A program made the translations under genes and the position numbers. From JAGTVG01 sp964543195 (lineage in GTDB: Bacteria; Bacteroidota; Bacteroidia; Cytophagales; Cyclobacteriaceae): DNA of 64,000 bases. Location of the stretch: positions 1 to 64,000 of the forward strand of contig CAZIXF010000024.1 in the NCBI GenBank assembly GCA_964543195.1, read 5' to 3'. The notes under the pieces are model-generated. The model did no database searches. It worked only from the letters and a program-made list of their open reading frames with translations, and was not told the origin of the DNA. How positions within the stretch are numbered: the stretch's first letter is position 1; each line of letters begins with the position of its first letter. Shown piece after piece: positions 1 to 9,207 of the stretch.

Positions 1-26
1 AAATTGCGCTTAATCGGCCCTTCGGG

Positions 27-48
27 CGAAAAATTTATGAATTTTTCG
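27..48. repeat. Short inverted repeat at window edge
   Basis: A 9-bp perfect inverted repeat (CGAAAAATT / AATTTTTCG) with a 4-nt loop lies just after a GCCC-TTC-GGGC mini-hairpin. It sits 3' of the aminotransferase gene on the minus strand and could take part in termination. It lacks a GC-rich stem, so this is weak. No gene is visible in bases 1-108. Confidence 0.3.
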
Positions 49-108
49 GGTTATTTCTGCAACAGGGGTATTCCTGGTTTGAATGCGTGAATTTACCTGC
101 GGTCAGGT

Positions 109-1221
109 TCAGCCGCCGAACTCATTAATCATCTCACAGATATAATCCACCTGGTGATCTCCCAACCCGGGATATATGGGAAGGCTCAGGGTTGTTTTTG
201 CTATGGTTTCCGTAACCGGGAAATCATTCTTTTTATATCCAAGGTCTTTCAGCCCCTGTTGTAAATGGGGAGGAAGAGGATAATGAACCTGGGTACCAAT
301 ACCCTTTTCATCGAGAAAGGCCTGAAGTTGATCCCTTTTTTCAGTCCGGATAGGGAAAATATGGTAATTCGGTTTTATGTTATCTGGGTAAAATGGTAAA
401 CGTATTTTATGATCGCCGGAAATTTTATCAATATACCGGAGCGCAATCTTCTTTCTGTCTGCTATCCATTTTTCAATGTATTTCAATTTAATTGATATCA
501 GGGAAGCCTGTATTTCATCAAGCCGTGAATTAAATCCGGCCATCTCCTGATTATATTTATCTCTGAAGCCATAATTGCGTAATTTTCTGGCTGTATCGGC
601 AATTCTACTGTCATTGGTGGTGATAATTCCCCCGTCTCCAAGTGCGCCGATGGCTTTTGCAGGATAAAAACTGGCTGCATTTACTAAACCCAGGCTACCT
701 GTTTTCTTACCGTGGTAATCACTTCCCACAGACTGGGCGAAATCCTCGATGATATATAATCCGTGATGCAGAGCGACTTTATTTATCCGGTCCATATTAC
801 ATGGATTTCCATATATATGAACCGGTAAGATTGCCCGGGTCCTTTCATTTATATTTCCTTCCAGTTTTGCCACATCGATTGCATAGGTATCCGGATCCGC
901 ATCGATCAGCACTGGTTTCATTCCGGCATGCATAATGGCCAGAATAGTGGCCGTAAAGGTATGTGCCGGTACAAGTACTTCGTCCTGTGCTTGAAGATCC
1001 AACGCCACCAGAGAGATTTTAAGCGCATCATAACCCGAACCGACTCCGATGGCCTGTTTCACCTCAATATATTCGGAAAATTCTTTCTCAAAATTCAAAA
1101 GAGAGTCACCCAGGACGAACCAGTTATTATCGAGAACTTTTGCGAACGACCTTTCCATTTCAGAGCGGATCTGCTTATGCATGAATTCCAGAGAATAATA
1201 GGGAATAAATTGTGGGATCAT
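109..1221 (-). CDS. DegT/DnrJ/EryC1/StrS-family sugar aminotransferase
   Basis: A PLP-dependent aminotransferase of 370 residues, the usual family length. It is expected to aminate a nucleotide-linked keto-sugar for O-antigen, capsule or glycan synthesis in the cytosol. Visible family signs are the N-terminal stretch ending in NNWFVLGD, the GSGYDALKISL segment, the EDFAQSVGSDYHGKKTGSLG block, and the Schiff-base lysine in SFYPAKAIGALGDGG. The C-terminal part carries GIGTQVHYPLPPHLQ and SLPIYPGL, typical of FdtB/QdtB-like 3-amino sugar transaminases, but the exact sugar cannot be set from sequence. Start ATG at 1221. The gene diverges from the cassette that begins at 1373, and no other sugar gene is visible in the window. 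Confidence 0.93.
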   Translation of the reverse strand: MIPQFIPYYSLEFMHKQIRSEMERSFAKVLDNNWFVLGDSLLNFEKEFSEYIEVKQAIGVGSGYDALKISLVALDLQAQDEVLVPAHTFTATILAIMHAGMKPVLIDADPDTYAIDVAKLEGNINERTRAILPVHIYGNPCNMDRINKVALHHGLYIIEDFAQSVGSDYHGKKTGSLGLVNAASFYPAKAIGALGDGGIITTNDSRIADTARKLRNYGFRDKYNQEMAGFNSRLDEIQASLISIKLKYIEKWIADRKKIALRYIDKISGDHKIRLPFYPDNIKPNYHIFPIRTEKRDQLQAFLDEKGIGTQVHYPLPPHLQQGLKDLGYKKNDFPVTETIAKTTLSLPIYPGLGDHQVDYICEMINEFGG

Positions 1222-1372
1222 TAGAAATTATAATTTATGCTTTATTGTTTGGATCACGGATATTATATATTGGTTTGTAAAATTAAAAGAAATTTTATTG
1301 TTTAATTGAGATTTTTTTTAACTTTAAAGATTCAATTATGATGTACGGGATCATCAGAGAACCATCATCTCC
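1222..1372. promoter_or_regulatory. Divergent intergenic region before cassette 1
   Basis: This 151-bp AT-rich spacer separates the divergent aminotransferase and the first cassette gene, so it must hold promoters for both. I find no exact TAnnTTTG box; the nearest on the plus strand is TATTGTTTG around 1243-1251, which has one extra spacer base. No exact boundary can be given. Confidence 0.35.
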
Positions 1373-4300
1373 ATGAACAAACAACTTTTGTATAAAATTC
1401 TTGGGGTTGACGAGGAACAGGCAGAACGCGTGATGCTCCTTTTGATCATGGGATTTTTTATGGGTATATTTCTGGCTACCTTCACTGTGGCCTCTGAAAC
1501 CTTATTTCTTGCCCAGTTTGATGAAGAAAAGGATCTGCCCTTAGCCTTTCTTTCTTCCGGTATCTTTGGATTGGTTGCCACGTATTTTTTCAATTATTTT
1601 CAATCAAGGGTATCTTATGAAAAATTGATCCTGTTTTTTCTAAGTATTATTGCTTTTCTGGTTGTGGCCATTACAACAGGTTTTTATTTTGATGGGCATA
1701 TCCGGTCAATAATATTCTTTTCGTTCATGTGTGTCGGTCCTTTTGCCGCTATCGTATTATTGATCTTCTGGGGAACTTTCGGCCGGATTTTTGATCTCAG
1801 GGAGTCGAAAAAGATCATAGGAAATATTGATACCGGTACTCTCACTGCCTCAATTATCGCTTTATTTTCAATTCCATTCCTGATCACATTACTGCCTCAT
1901 ACTTATGATCTCTTCATTATAAGTGCGGTTAGTGTGGTGTTTGTTCTGGTGGTCTTGCTTGTTATTGCAAGAAAATACAAAATCAGTAATGTGCGGGATA
2001 AATCAGGAGATGAAAATTCCCGGCGCCGTTATTCCTATAAAAATCTTTGGAAAAATCCATATACCAAGCTCATGATGGGGTTTGTAGTAGTATCCATGAT
2101 CTGCGTCGCTTTTATTGACTTTTCCTTTTTGAATGTAACGAGTCAGCAATTTCCCGTTGAAAAGGACCTGGCCAGTTTTCTGGCTTATTTTGACGGTACT
2201 GTGGTCATTTTCAGCTTTTTGTTTCAGACCTTTGTTACGGACAGGATCATTTCGATGTATGGTCTGAAAACGGCTTTACTGATCAATCCGGTATTGTTCG
2301 GCATCCTTACGGTTGTTGCCATCCTGGTGGGTAGCATATTTGGTTTTACAGCTGCCGCCGCCAATTTTGTGCTCTTCTTCCTGATCATTTCAATGAGCAA
2401 GCTTTTCCTCGATGCATTGAAGGATGCACTGGACGGCCCGTCTTTCAAGCTGTATTTCCTGCCTATCGGCGGAGATATTCGATTTGATGTTCAAACAAAA
2501 ATCGAAGGCGTGATCACTGTTTTTGCCAGTTTGGTGGCAGGCAGTATCATTCTTATTATTAGCAGGATCGAGATTTTTAATCTTCTTACCCTCATTATCT
2601 TTCTGATACCCTTGATCCTTGCCTGGTACCTGTTTACACTCCGTATGCATGCCCAATACAAGGATACATTGCAGGATACCCTGGAAACCAACCGTCAGCG
2701 AAGGGAGCAGGGCCTTCAGGTTGATTTTTCCAATGACCGGATCCTTGAAGACCAGATCAAAAAAGCTTCTCCACGAAAGACCATCTTTCTGCTTGAATTA
2801 ATGGAAAAGATCGAACCCGTTTTATTTGAAGATCATATAATGAAATGTAAAGATCATGAAAATGAAAGGGTCAGATTGTTTGCCAAAAGGAAATTATCAG
2901 AACTGGAATGGGAAGCGGGCGATCAGGAAAGGAAAAGCACAGCAGAAGACGAAAAAATGACCGAGACGAAAAAGCTTGCTAACCAGGCGGTAAGAGCCTC
3001 CGGATCAACCGAATCACTATCGATTGACACAAAACAATTGTCAAGGATGGCTAAAGATCCGGATTACATGGTAAGAGAGTCTGTAGCTAAATTGCTTCGT
3101 CATAACCTGAATAATGAAAACGAGTTTATTTTACTTGAATTGCTCAGGGATGTACATCCCAGTGTAATGATCACGGCAATTAATACAGCCAGGATAACGA
3201 AACCCGTTGAATCGTGGCCTATCCTGGTGGATCTTCTGGGCACTTCTACCTATTGTCATTATGCAGCCGCAGCCCTGGTCAGCATGGGATCCGGAGTCAT
3301 ACCCTATCTGGACAAAGCCTTTCATAAATCAGGGCAGAAATACGTGATCATGTTAAGGATCCTTCAGATATTTGGCCGGATCGGGGGACCGAAAGCCATG
3401 AACGTATTATGGGAAAAGATCGATTACCCTGATAAAACCATGCTTGCCTATATCATGAATGCCCTGAGATATAATAATTATCAGGTAAGTGAAGAAAGGA
3501 AAACAAAGATCCGCACATTGCTTGAGAATGCATTGAGAGTTGCCCTGTGGAACCAGGCGGCATACGATGAGATTTCCGACGCAGATCATAATCAGTATAT
3601 AAGGGAGGCCATACGGGAAGAGATCGATCAGAATTTTGACAGGATATACATATTACTTGGGTTATTATATGATCCCTATTCGGTGAACCTGGTGAGGAAA
3701 AATATAGAATCCGAGACTGCAGAGGGATATGCATTCGGGCTGGAATTGCTCGATATCTTTATTGATCAGGAAATCAAGCCCATGTTATTTCCCATACTGG
3801 ATGATATTTCCGTGAATGATAAACTGAAAGCCCTTCAGGATTATTTCCCCCGGGATAGGTTTACTGAAATCGAAGCACTGAAACAAATTATTAACAGGAA
3901 CTACAACCAGATCAACCGGTGGGTAAAAGCCTGTGCAATTTATTCACTCGGTAACCTGAAGAATATTGAAGTGACCAATACTATTCTTGCCCAGTTATTC
4001 AATCCTGATCCATTGCTTCGTGAGATCGCAGCCTGGCTGATCTATTCAAAAAATAAGCAGGCGTATGAAGGAGTGGGGGTAAGATTAAAACGGGAGATAA
4101 AAAACGAACTGGATGATATTCTGCTCAATTCCACATTTCTGGATCAGGTAACTGAAGACATGCCTCTTCGATTCGAAAAGATTTTGTATCTGAAAAAACT
4201 GGATATCTTCCACCGTATTAATGGTGAAATTCTGGCCGATCTGGTCGATCTTGTCCGGGTAGAAAAATATAAAGCAGGCGAATTTATATTTACGGATATG

Positions 4301-4582
4301 GATTCATGGAACAGGGATTTGATTATAATAATTGAAGGTAAAATAATAATCGAAGGAAGTAATAATTTCTATCTGGACTTGCAGAGGGATATGGTTTTCG
4401 GTGAATTCATGATTGATAAAGCTGAAAAGGGTAATTATACCGGTTTCGTCCTGGACGAGTCTAGAGTCTTTTCAATAGAGAAAGGGAAATTATATGATCT
4501 GATGGCTCGGAGCGATGAACTCACCATGCAGTTTATCAAAAATTGGGAAGTCCTTCATGAAAAAATAACTACACCTGCATAA
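1373..4582 (+). CDS. NTT-like transporter-fold protein with HEAT repeats and cNMP-binding-like domain (cassette gene A1)
   Basis: A 1069-residue inner-membrane protein. Residues about 20-425 hold some 11-12 hydrophobic helices and resemble the ATP:ADP antiporter/NTT (Npt1/Npt2-type, MFS-like) fold, including a cytosolic-loop signature GRIFDLRESKKIIGNIDTG. Residues about 450-900 are helical HEAT-type repeats (for example around HPSVMITAINTARI). Residues about 940-1065 resemble a cyclic-nucleotide-binding beta-roll with a VFGEF phosphate-cassette start, but the phosphate-binding arginine expected after it is absent. Transport is therefore unproven and the C-terminal domain looks degenerate. First gene of the copy 1 cassette; the next gene starts 10 bp downstream. 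Paralogue: the gene at 18528. The substrate, if any, is unknown; ATP/ADP or another nucleotide is the family precedent. Confidence 0.85.
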   Translation: MNKQLLYKILGVDEEQAERVMLLLIMGFFMGIFLATFTVASETLFLAQFDEEKDLPLAFLSSGIFGLVATYFFNYFQSRVSYEKLILFFLSIIAFLVVAITTGFYFDGHIRSIIFFSFMCVGPFAAIVLLIFWGTFGRIFDLRESKKIIGNIDTGTLTASIIALFSIPFLITLLPHTYDLFIISAVSVVFVLVVLLVIARKYKISNVRDKSGDENSRRRYSYKNLWKNPYTKLMMGFVVVSMICVAFIDFSFLNVTSQQFPVEKDLASFLAYFDGTVVIFSFLFQTFVTDRIISMYGLKTALLINPVLFGILTVVAILVGSIFGFTAAAANFVLFFLIISMSKLFLDALKDALDGPSFKLYFLPIGGDIRFDVQTKIEGVITVFASLVAGSIILIISRIEIFNLLTLIIFLIPLILAWYLFTLRMHAQYKDTLQDTLETNRQRREQGLQVDFSNDRILEDQIKKASPRKTIFLLELMEKIEPVLFEDHIMKCKDHENERVRLFAKRKLSELEWEAGDQERKSTAEDEKMTETKKLANQAVRASGSTESLSIDTKQLSRMAKDPDYMVRESVAKLLRHNLNNENEFILLELLRDVHPSVMITAINTARITKPVESWPILVDLLGTSTYCHYAAAALVSMGSGVIPYLDKAFHKSGQKYVIMLRILQIFGRIGGPKAMNVLWEKIDYPDKTMLAYIMNALRYNNYQVSEERKTKIRTLLENALRVALWNQAAYDEISDADHNQYIREAIREEIDQNFDRIYILLGLLYDPYSVNLVRKNIESETAEGYAFGLELLDIFIDQEIKPMLFPILDDISVNDKLKALQDYFPRDRFTEIEALKQIINRNYNQINRWVKACAIYSLGNLKNIEVTNTILAQLFNPDPLLREIAAWLIYSKNKQAYEGVGVRLKREIKNELDDILLNSTFLDQVTEDMPLRFEKILYLKKLDIFHRINGEILADLVDLVRVEKYKAGEFIFTDMDSWNRDLIIIIEGKIIIEGSNNFYLDLQRDMVFGEFMIDKAEKGNYTGFVLDESRVFSIEKGKLYDLMARSDELTMQFIKNWEVLHEKITTPA

Positions 4583-4592
4583 CCATTTCTTT

Positions 4593-6053
4593 ATGGAAAA
4601 GGATAATGACATATCGATTTTCTATGATCAAGCTGATAATTCCCGGCTAACAGAAGATGGAGCCGGCTGGGTAGACCGGTTCAAACTGTTCCTTACCATG
4701 ATGCTACGGCAAATTACGGGAAAAGAACCCCGTATCAGTGGTTTGCCTGAGGATCAGGTACCTTCTGCTGAAAATCTGTCTGACATTAAGATTTTAATAC
4801 TGATTATCTCACCCCATTCAGTCAAATCAGGAAAGATTACCAAAGTACTGGATAACTTTTATGCTTCCCGCAAAAAAAATAAGGATAACCAGGTAAGCCA
4901 TGTTTTTAAGGTCTTGAAATTTCCAGTCTCCAATACGGACCAGCCGGAGAATTTGAGATCATTACTGGCCTATGATATGTATAATTACAATCCGGCTACA
5001 GGACAATCACAGGAGATCGATAATTTTTTCAGCCCGGAGGCGGAAACGGATTTCTGGATGAAAATGGTAGACCTGGCTTATGATATCAATGAGTTACTGT
5101 TAAGATATAATGGTTCTCCGGAGGAATATGATAACGATGGTCATAGAATTGGTGTGTTTCTGGCCGAAACGGATCCTGAACTGGTAGTACAACGGAATAT
5201 GATCCGCAGGGAATTGCAGCGGATTGGTTATAGTGTATATCCGAAAAAAAATCTTTCTCCGGATCCGGATGGAGTAAAAGAAGAGCTCAATGAATTATTA
5301 CCACATTGTTTTGCCACTATCCACTTATTGAGTGACCGGGTAGAATTGAAGGAGGATGGTAGTTCCGGTACGTCGGTTACTGCACAGAATGATCATGTAT
5401 CAACTTACATAAAAACCACCGGAGAAGAGATCCTGAAAAATTTTTCCAGGCTTATCTGGTTGTCTCCGAATTTTAAAGTCTCCGAAGAAAAGCAACACCG
5501 GTTTATTGAAAAATTACGAAGGGATGTGGAGGAATCAGGCAGGACCGAAATATTCCAGACCCCCTTTGAAGATTTTAAATTTATAGTAAGGAGAACCCTC
5601 TCCGAATTTCCGGAAAGAGTATCTGATATAAAAACAGAGGAAGCCACCGGATCCGGTAATAAGAAAATATATGTCATATATGACAAGGAAGATAAAAACA
5701 ACGTACAGCCTCTGCTCGATTTGATGAATAAAAAAGGATACAAGGTTTTGTTGCCTTCTTTCGAGGGAAATCTGATGGATATCAGGCAACTTCATATTCA
5801 GAACCTGGTAGATTTTGACGGCGTGATCATTTTCAGGGATCATGTGAATGAATTCTGGGTTCGGATGAAACTACTCGATATTCTGAAATCACCCGGTTTT
5901 GGACGGTTGAAATCGCTGGATAATAAAGCGATCCTGTCAGCCGGGGCCAGAAAGTTGAATAAAGAGCATTTCAGAAATTACGAAGTCGATCTGATAGAAA
6001 CTTCGAATGTCGATGAAAAAATAATTGAGCCGTTCCTATCTAAAATCCAGTAA
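4593..6053 (+). CDS. Multidomain TIR/DUF4062-like protein (cassette gene B1)
   Basis: A 486-residue cytosolic protein with no signal peptide or membrane segment. I see three Rossmann-like units. Residues about 5-155 begin ISIFYDQAD and include GWVDRFK and LILIISPHSV, TIR-like. Residues about 183-330 begin RIGVFLAETDPELVVQRN, the pattern of DUF4062/TIR-like domains, and end FSRLIWLSPNF. Residues about 357-486 begin KIYVIYDKEDKNNVQPL and contain FDGVIIFRD and FWVRMKLLD, a TIR-like unit. TIR domains act as NAD-consuming enzymes or as assembly scaffolds. I cannot identify a sure catalytic glutamate, and the SIVE-type motif kept in the paralogue B2 is not recognisable here. The gene ends 2 bp before the STAND gene, which points to a functional pair. 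Confidence 0.8.
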   Translation: MEKDNDISIFYDQADNSRLTEDGAGWVDRFKLFLTMMLRQITGKEPRISGLPEDQVPSAENLSDIKILILIISPHSVKSGKITKVLDNFYASRKKNKDNQVSHVFKVLKFPVSNTDQPENLRSLLAYDMYNYNPATGQSQEIDNFFSPEAETDFWMKMVDLAYDINELLLRYNGSPEEYDNDGHRIGVFLAETDPELVVQRNMIRRELQRIGYSVYPKKNLSPDPDGVKEELNELLPHCFATIHLLSDRVELKEDGSSGTSVTAQNDHVSTYIKTTGEEILKNFSRLIWLSPNFKVSEEKQHRFIEKLRRDVEESGRTEIFQTPFEDFKFIVRRTLSEFPERVSDIKTEEATGSGNKKIYVIYDKEDKNNVQPLLDLMNKKGYKVLLPSFEGNLMDIRQLHIQNLVDFDGVIIFRDHVNEFWVRMKLLDILKSPGFGRLKSLDNKAILSAGARKLNKEHFRNYEVDLIETSNVDEKIIEPFLSKIQ

Positions 6054-6055
6054 TA

Positions 6056-9000
6056 ATGAGCCAAATAGTATCCCGTATCGCCACCCGAAAAATTGATGAG
6101 GATCATCTGCTGGATAATCCTTTCCCTGGGTTGAGACCATTCAATATTGAAGAAAGCCATTTGTTTTTCGGTCGTGAAGGACAGACAGATGAAGTATTGA
6201 TGAAACTATCTGAAAACCGGTTTGTGTCCGTGATCGGCCCTAGCGGATCGGGGAAATCCTCTTTCGTTTATTGCGGGGTTCTGCCTATTTTATATGGTGG
6301 CTTTCTTGCCCATAAGGGTCCTAACTGGTCAGTAATTGTAGCCAGACCGGGCGCTTCGCCGATTGAAAATCTGGCTGATGCATTGCTGGATGAGGATGAA
6401 GAGTATAAGCAGGCAAGCGAAGAGGATAAAAGGATACAGCGGACCATCACGGTGTCGCTGTTAAAAAGCAGCTCTCTGGGTCTGGTTGAGGCGATAAAAC
6501 AGTTGAAAGCATCACAGGACAGGAATTTTCTTATCCTCATCGATCAGTTCGAAGAATTATTCAGGTTCAGAAAAGTGGATGATGCCGGAAAAAACACCAA
6601 CGAATCACTGGCTTTCGTGAACCTGTTAATGGAAGCGGTCCAGAATGTATCGGCCTCCATATATGTGGCTACCACCATGCGTTCCGATTTTATCGGTGAT
6701 TGTGCCGAATATCCCGAGCTGACCAAAAAAATAAATGACAGTCATTATCTGATTCCCCAGATGACCAGGGATCAGAAACGGATGGCCATCATCGGCCCGG
6801 TGGCTGTGGGAGGAGGACAGATCACTCCCAGGCTGGTTCAGCAGTTATTGAACGATCTGGGAGAAAAATCGGATCAGCTTCCCATACTTCAGCACGCCCT
6901 GATGCGAACCTGGGCCTACTGGCGGATGAATCATGAAGGTCAGGAACCCATTGACATTCATCATTATGAAGCCATCGGTATGATGACCGAAGCCCTGTCG
7001 AGGCATGCCAATGAAGCCTATGAGGAGCTTTCCGAGGAACAGCAGCGGATCTGTGAGATTATGTTCAAGGCCCTGACCGAAAAAAGGGGAGAGGGCGATG
7101 GTATAAGGAGACCAACCAAGCTGCAGGAAGTAGCTGATCTGGCCGACGTGCAGGAGGAAAAGGTGTTCGATGTGGTAGAAAAGTTCAGGGAACCCGGAAG
7201 ATCACTGTTAACTCCTCCTGCCCATATCAAATTAACATCTGAAACCTACCTTGATATATCGCATGAAAGCCTGATGCGGATCTGGGAGAGGCTCAAGATC
7301 TGGGCCGATGAAGAAGGTGAATCCGCCCGGCTGTATCTGAGGCTTGCGGAAGCATCGGCCATGTTCCAGGTGGGCAAGGCAGGGCTTTGGAGGCCTCCTG
7401 ACCTTCAATTAGCCCTGAACTGGGAACAGAAATATAATCCCTCCCTTACCTGGGCCCAACGTTATCATCCGGCCTTTGAACGGACCATGGTGTTCCTCGA
7501 ATATTCGAGAAAAGAATGGGAGACTGAGCAGAAACAAAAGGAACTGCAACAGAAACGGGCACTAAAGCGGGCCAGGATCACTGCCCTGGTCCTGGGTAGT
7601 GCTGCGGTGATCAGTATCGCTTTTCTCATATATGCTTTTTCACAGAAGGTGAGGGCTGAACGGGAAGAGGTAAGAGCCAATGAACAGAGAGACCTTGCCA
7701 TACAGAATGAACAGCTTGCCAATGAAAATGCGGAAGAAGCGATGCACCAGCAAAACATTGCTGAGATCAATGCAGCCGAGGCCTTAAGACAACAGGGAAT
7801 TGCCGAGGAAAATGCAGAAGAAGCGTTGCGCCAGCAAAACATCGCTGAGGCCAATGCAGCTGAGGCTTTAAGACAACAGGGAATTGCCGAGGAAAATGCA
7901 GAAGAAGCGTTGCGCCAGAAAGGAATAGCTGAAGAAAATGCAGCTGAGGCAGAACGTCAACGACGGGTTGCCGAGGCTGCCAGAATCAGAGCCGAACGCC
8001 TTCGGAAAATTGCCATCGCCAAACAGATGGCCATTAAATCAAGGCAGATCCCGGACCCCGAACTACAGGGTCTTCTGGCCCAACAGGCCTATATTTTCAA
8101 TACCGATAACCAGGGTTATGCTTATGATTATGATATCTACAGTGGGTTGTATTATGCAGTAAAATCCCTTCAGGAAAATAAAGAACTATTTAACGCGCTT
8201 ACCGGCCATACCGGTGAAGTAAAAGATCTTGTGGCTGATACGGAAGGGGATTATGTTTATTCTGCAAGTTCAGATGGATATGTGTATAAATGGCCTGCTA
8301 ATGTGGATAACCCTGAACCGGAACAAATAGCCTATCAGGCGGGAGGATTCAACACCCTTGCCCTCAGTAAGCAGAACAGATGGCTTGCCGCCGGAGGTGA
8401 TTTCAACACAATTTCAATCTTTGACCTTAATAATAATGGTAAAAAGATCAATTCCGTTAACACACCGGATCAGATTATACGGCATATTGCCTTTGCGTCG
8501 GACGGGGAACAGTTTGTGGCTACCGGCCGGAATGGTGGATTTTATCTTTACAATGGTTCCGGAATTATTTCTATCGAGGATTCCGGAGTTAAAATTAATG
8601 CATTGGCAGTAAATCCGGTGAAAATGCAGGCTACTCTGGCCTATGATAATGGGGAAGTGGCACTGTTCAATCTGGATACCAGGGAAAAAGAAATATTCAT
8701 TAGGGAATCCCGGAATAAAATTTATGCCATGGCTATTAATCCTCAAGGCTCTGAACTTGCCATTGGCAATGCAGGCGGTCTGATTCAGTTATGGGACATT
8801 GACAATATGCGTGCTAAAATAACCTTAACGGGACATGAAGCTGTAGTAAGGGACCTGAGATATTCAAGAGACGGGAAACAACTGGCTTCAGGTAATACGG
8901 ATGGAACAGTGAGATTGTGGAATCTTGCCAAATTGAATGAACAGCCAATCCTGCTGGATGATCATACCGACTTTGTGTGGAGTATTACCTTCAGCCAGGA

Positions 9001-9172
9001 TAATGAATATATATACGCCGGATGCACGGATGGTATTTTACGAAAGTGGCCGACAAGGATTCTGCCCTTGTCGAATGTAATATGTAATAAAGTGACAAGA
9101 AACCTGACCCCGGAAGAGTGGAATCTCTATGTGGAAGAGGATATTGAATACGAGGAAACCTGTCCGGATTAA
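6056..9172 (+). CDS. nSTAND1 NTPase with transmembrane helix, coiled coil and WD40 propeller (cassette gene C1)
   Basis: A 1038-residue signal-transduction NTPase. After the family opening NPFPGLRPF and SHLFFGREGQ comes Walker A GPSGSGKSS (residues about 61-69) and Walker B FLILIDQFEELF (about 158). The nSTAND1 core follows with MRSDFIGDCAEYP and DQLPILQHALMRTW. A single hydrophobic helix lies at about 507-527. Next is a coiled coil made of six 14-residue repeats (about 557-640). The rest is seven WD40 blades (about 705-1010) and the tail RNLTPEEW...YEETC, a common end of bacterial STAND-WD40 proteins. STAND proteins couple ligand sensing to nucleotide-dependent oligomerisation. One membrane helix between NTPase and propeller would place the propeller in the periplasm if it truly spans. 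Paired with B1 (2-bp gap); paralogue at 23329. Confidence 0.92.
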   Translation: MSQIVSRIATRKIDEDHLLDNPFPGLRPFNIEESHLFFGREGQTDEVLMKLSENRFVSVIGPSGSGKSSFVYCGVLPILYGGFLAHKGPNWSVIVARPGASPIENLADALLDEDEEYKQASEEDKRIQRTITVSLLKSSSLGLVEAIKQLKASQDRNFLILIDQFEELFRFRKVDDAGKNTNESLAFVNLLMEAVQNVSASIYVATTMRSDFIGDCAEYPELTKKINDSHYLIPQMTRDQKRMAIIGPVAVGGGQITPRLVQQLLNDLGEKSDQLPILQHALMRTWAYWRMNHEGQEPIDIHHYEAIGMMTEALSRHANEAYEELSEEQQRICEIMFKALTEKRGEGDGIRRPTKLQEVADLADVQEEKVFDVVEKFREPGRSLLTPPAHIKLTSETYLDISHESLMRIWERLKIWADEEGESARLYLRLAEASAMFQVGKAGLWRPPDLQLALNWEQKYNPSLTWAQRYHPAFERTMVFLEYSRKEWETEQKQKELQQKRALKRARITALVLGSAAVISIAFLIYAFSQKVRAEREEVRANEQRDLAIQNEQLANENAEEAMHQQNIAEINAAEALRQQGIAEENAEEALRQQNIAEANAAEALRQQGIAEENAEEALRQKGIAEENAAEAERQRRVAEAARIRAERLRKIAIAKQMAIKSRQIPDPELQGLLAQQAYIFNTDNQGYAYDYDIYSGLYYAVKSLQENKELFNALTGHTGEVKDLVADTEGDYVYSASSDGYVYKWPANVDNPEPEQIAYQAGGFNTLALSKQNRWLAAGGDFNTISIFDLNNNGKKINSVNTPDQIIRHIAFASDGEQFVATGRNGGFYLYNGSGIISIEDSGVKINALAVNPVKMQATLAYDNGEVALFNLDTREKEIFIRESRNKIYAMAINPQGSELAIGNAGGLIQLWDIDNMRAKITLTGHEAVVRDLRYSRDGKQLASGNTDGTVRLWNLAKLNEQPILLDDHTDFVWSITFSQDNEYIYAGCTDGILRKWPTRILPLSNVICNKVTRNLTPEEWNLYVEEDIEYEETCPD
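7724..7975 (+). repeat. Six 42-bp in-frame tandem repeats (coiled coil)
   Basis: The DNA encodes six 14-residue units of the type ENAEEALRQQGIAE. They alternate in two versions, so an 84-bp higher-order unit is also visible; two of these (from about 7750 and about 7834) differ at only a few bases. Fourteen residues equal two heptads, which fits a continuous coiled coil between the membrane helix and the WD40 propeller. The near-identity at DNA level points to recent slippage or unequal crossover. The paralogue at 23329 has a coiled coil here but no such repeat. Confidence 0.9.
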
Positions 9173-9207
9173 ATAAATAATTTTAAGATTATTCCAGAGC
9201 ACTAACC

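Noticed and set aside
7465..7854. 129-residue minus-strand ORF rich in Ser/Ala/Cys
   Set aside because: It is the antisense reading of the coiled-coil and membrane-helix region of C1; the repeats of the sense gene create its low complexity.
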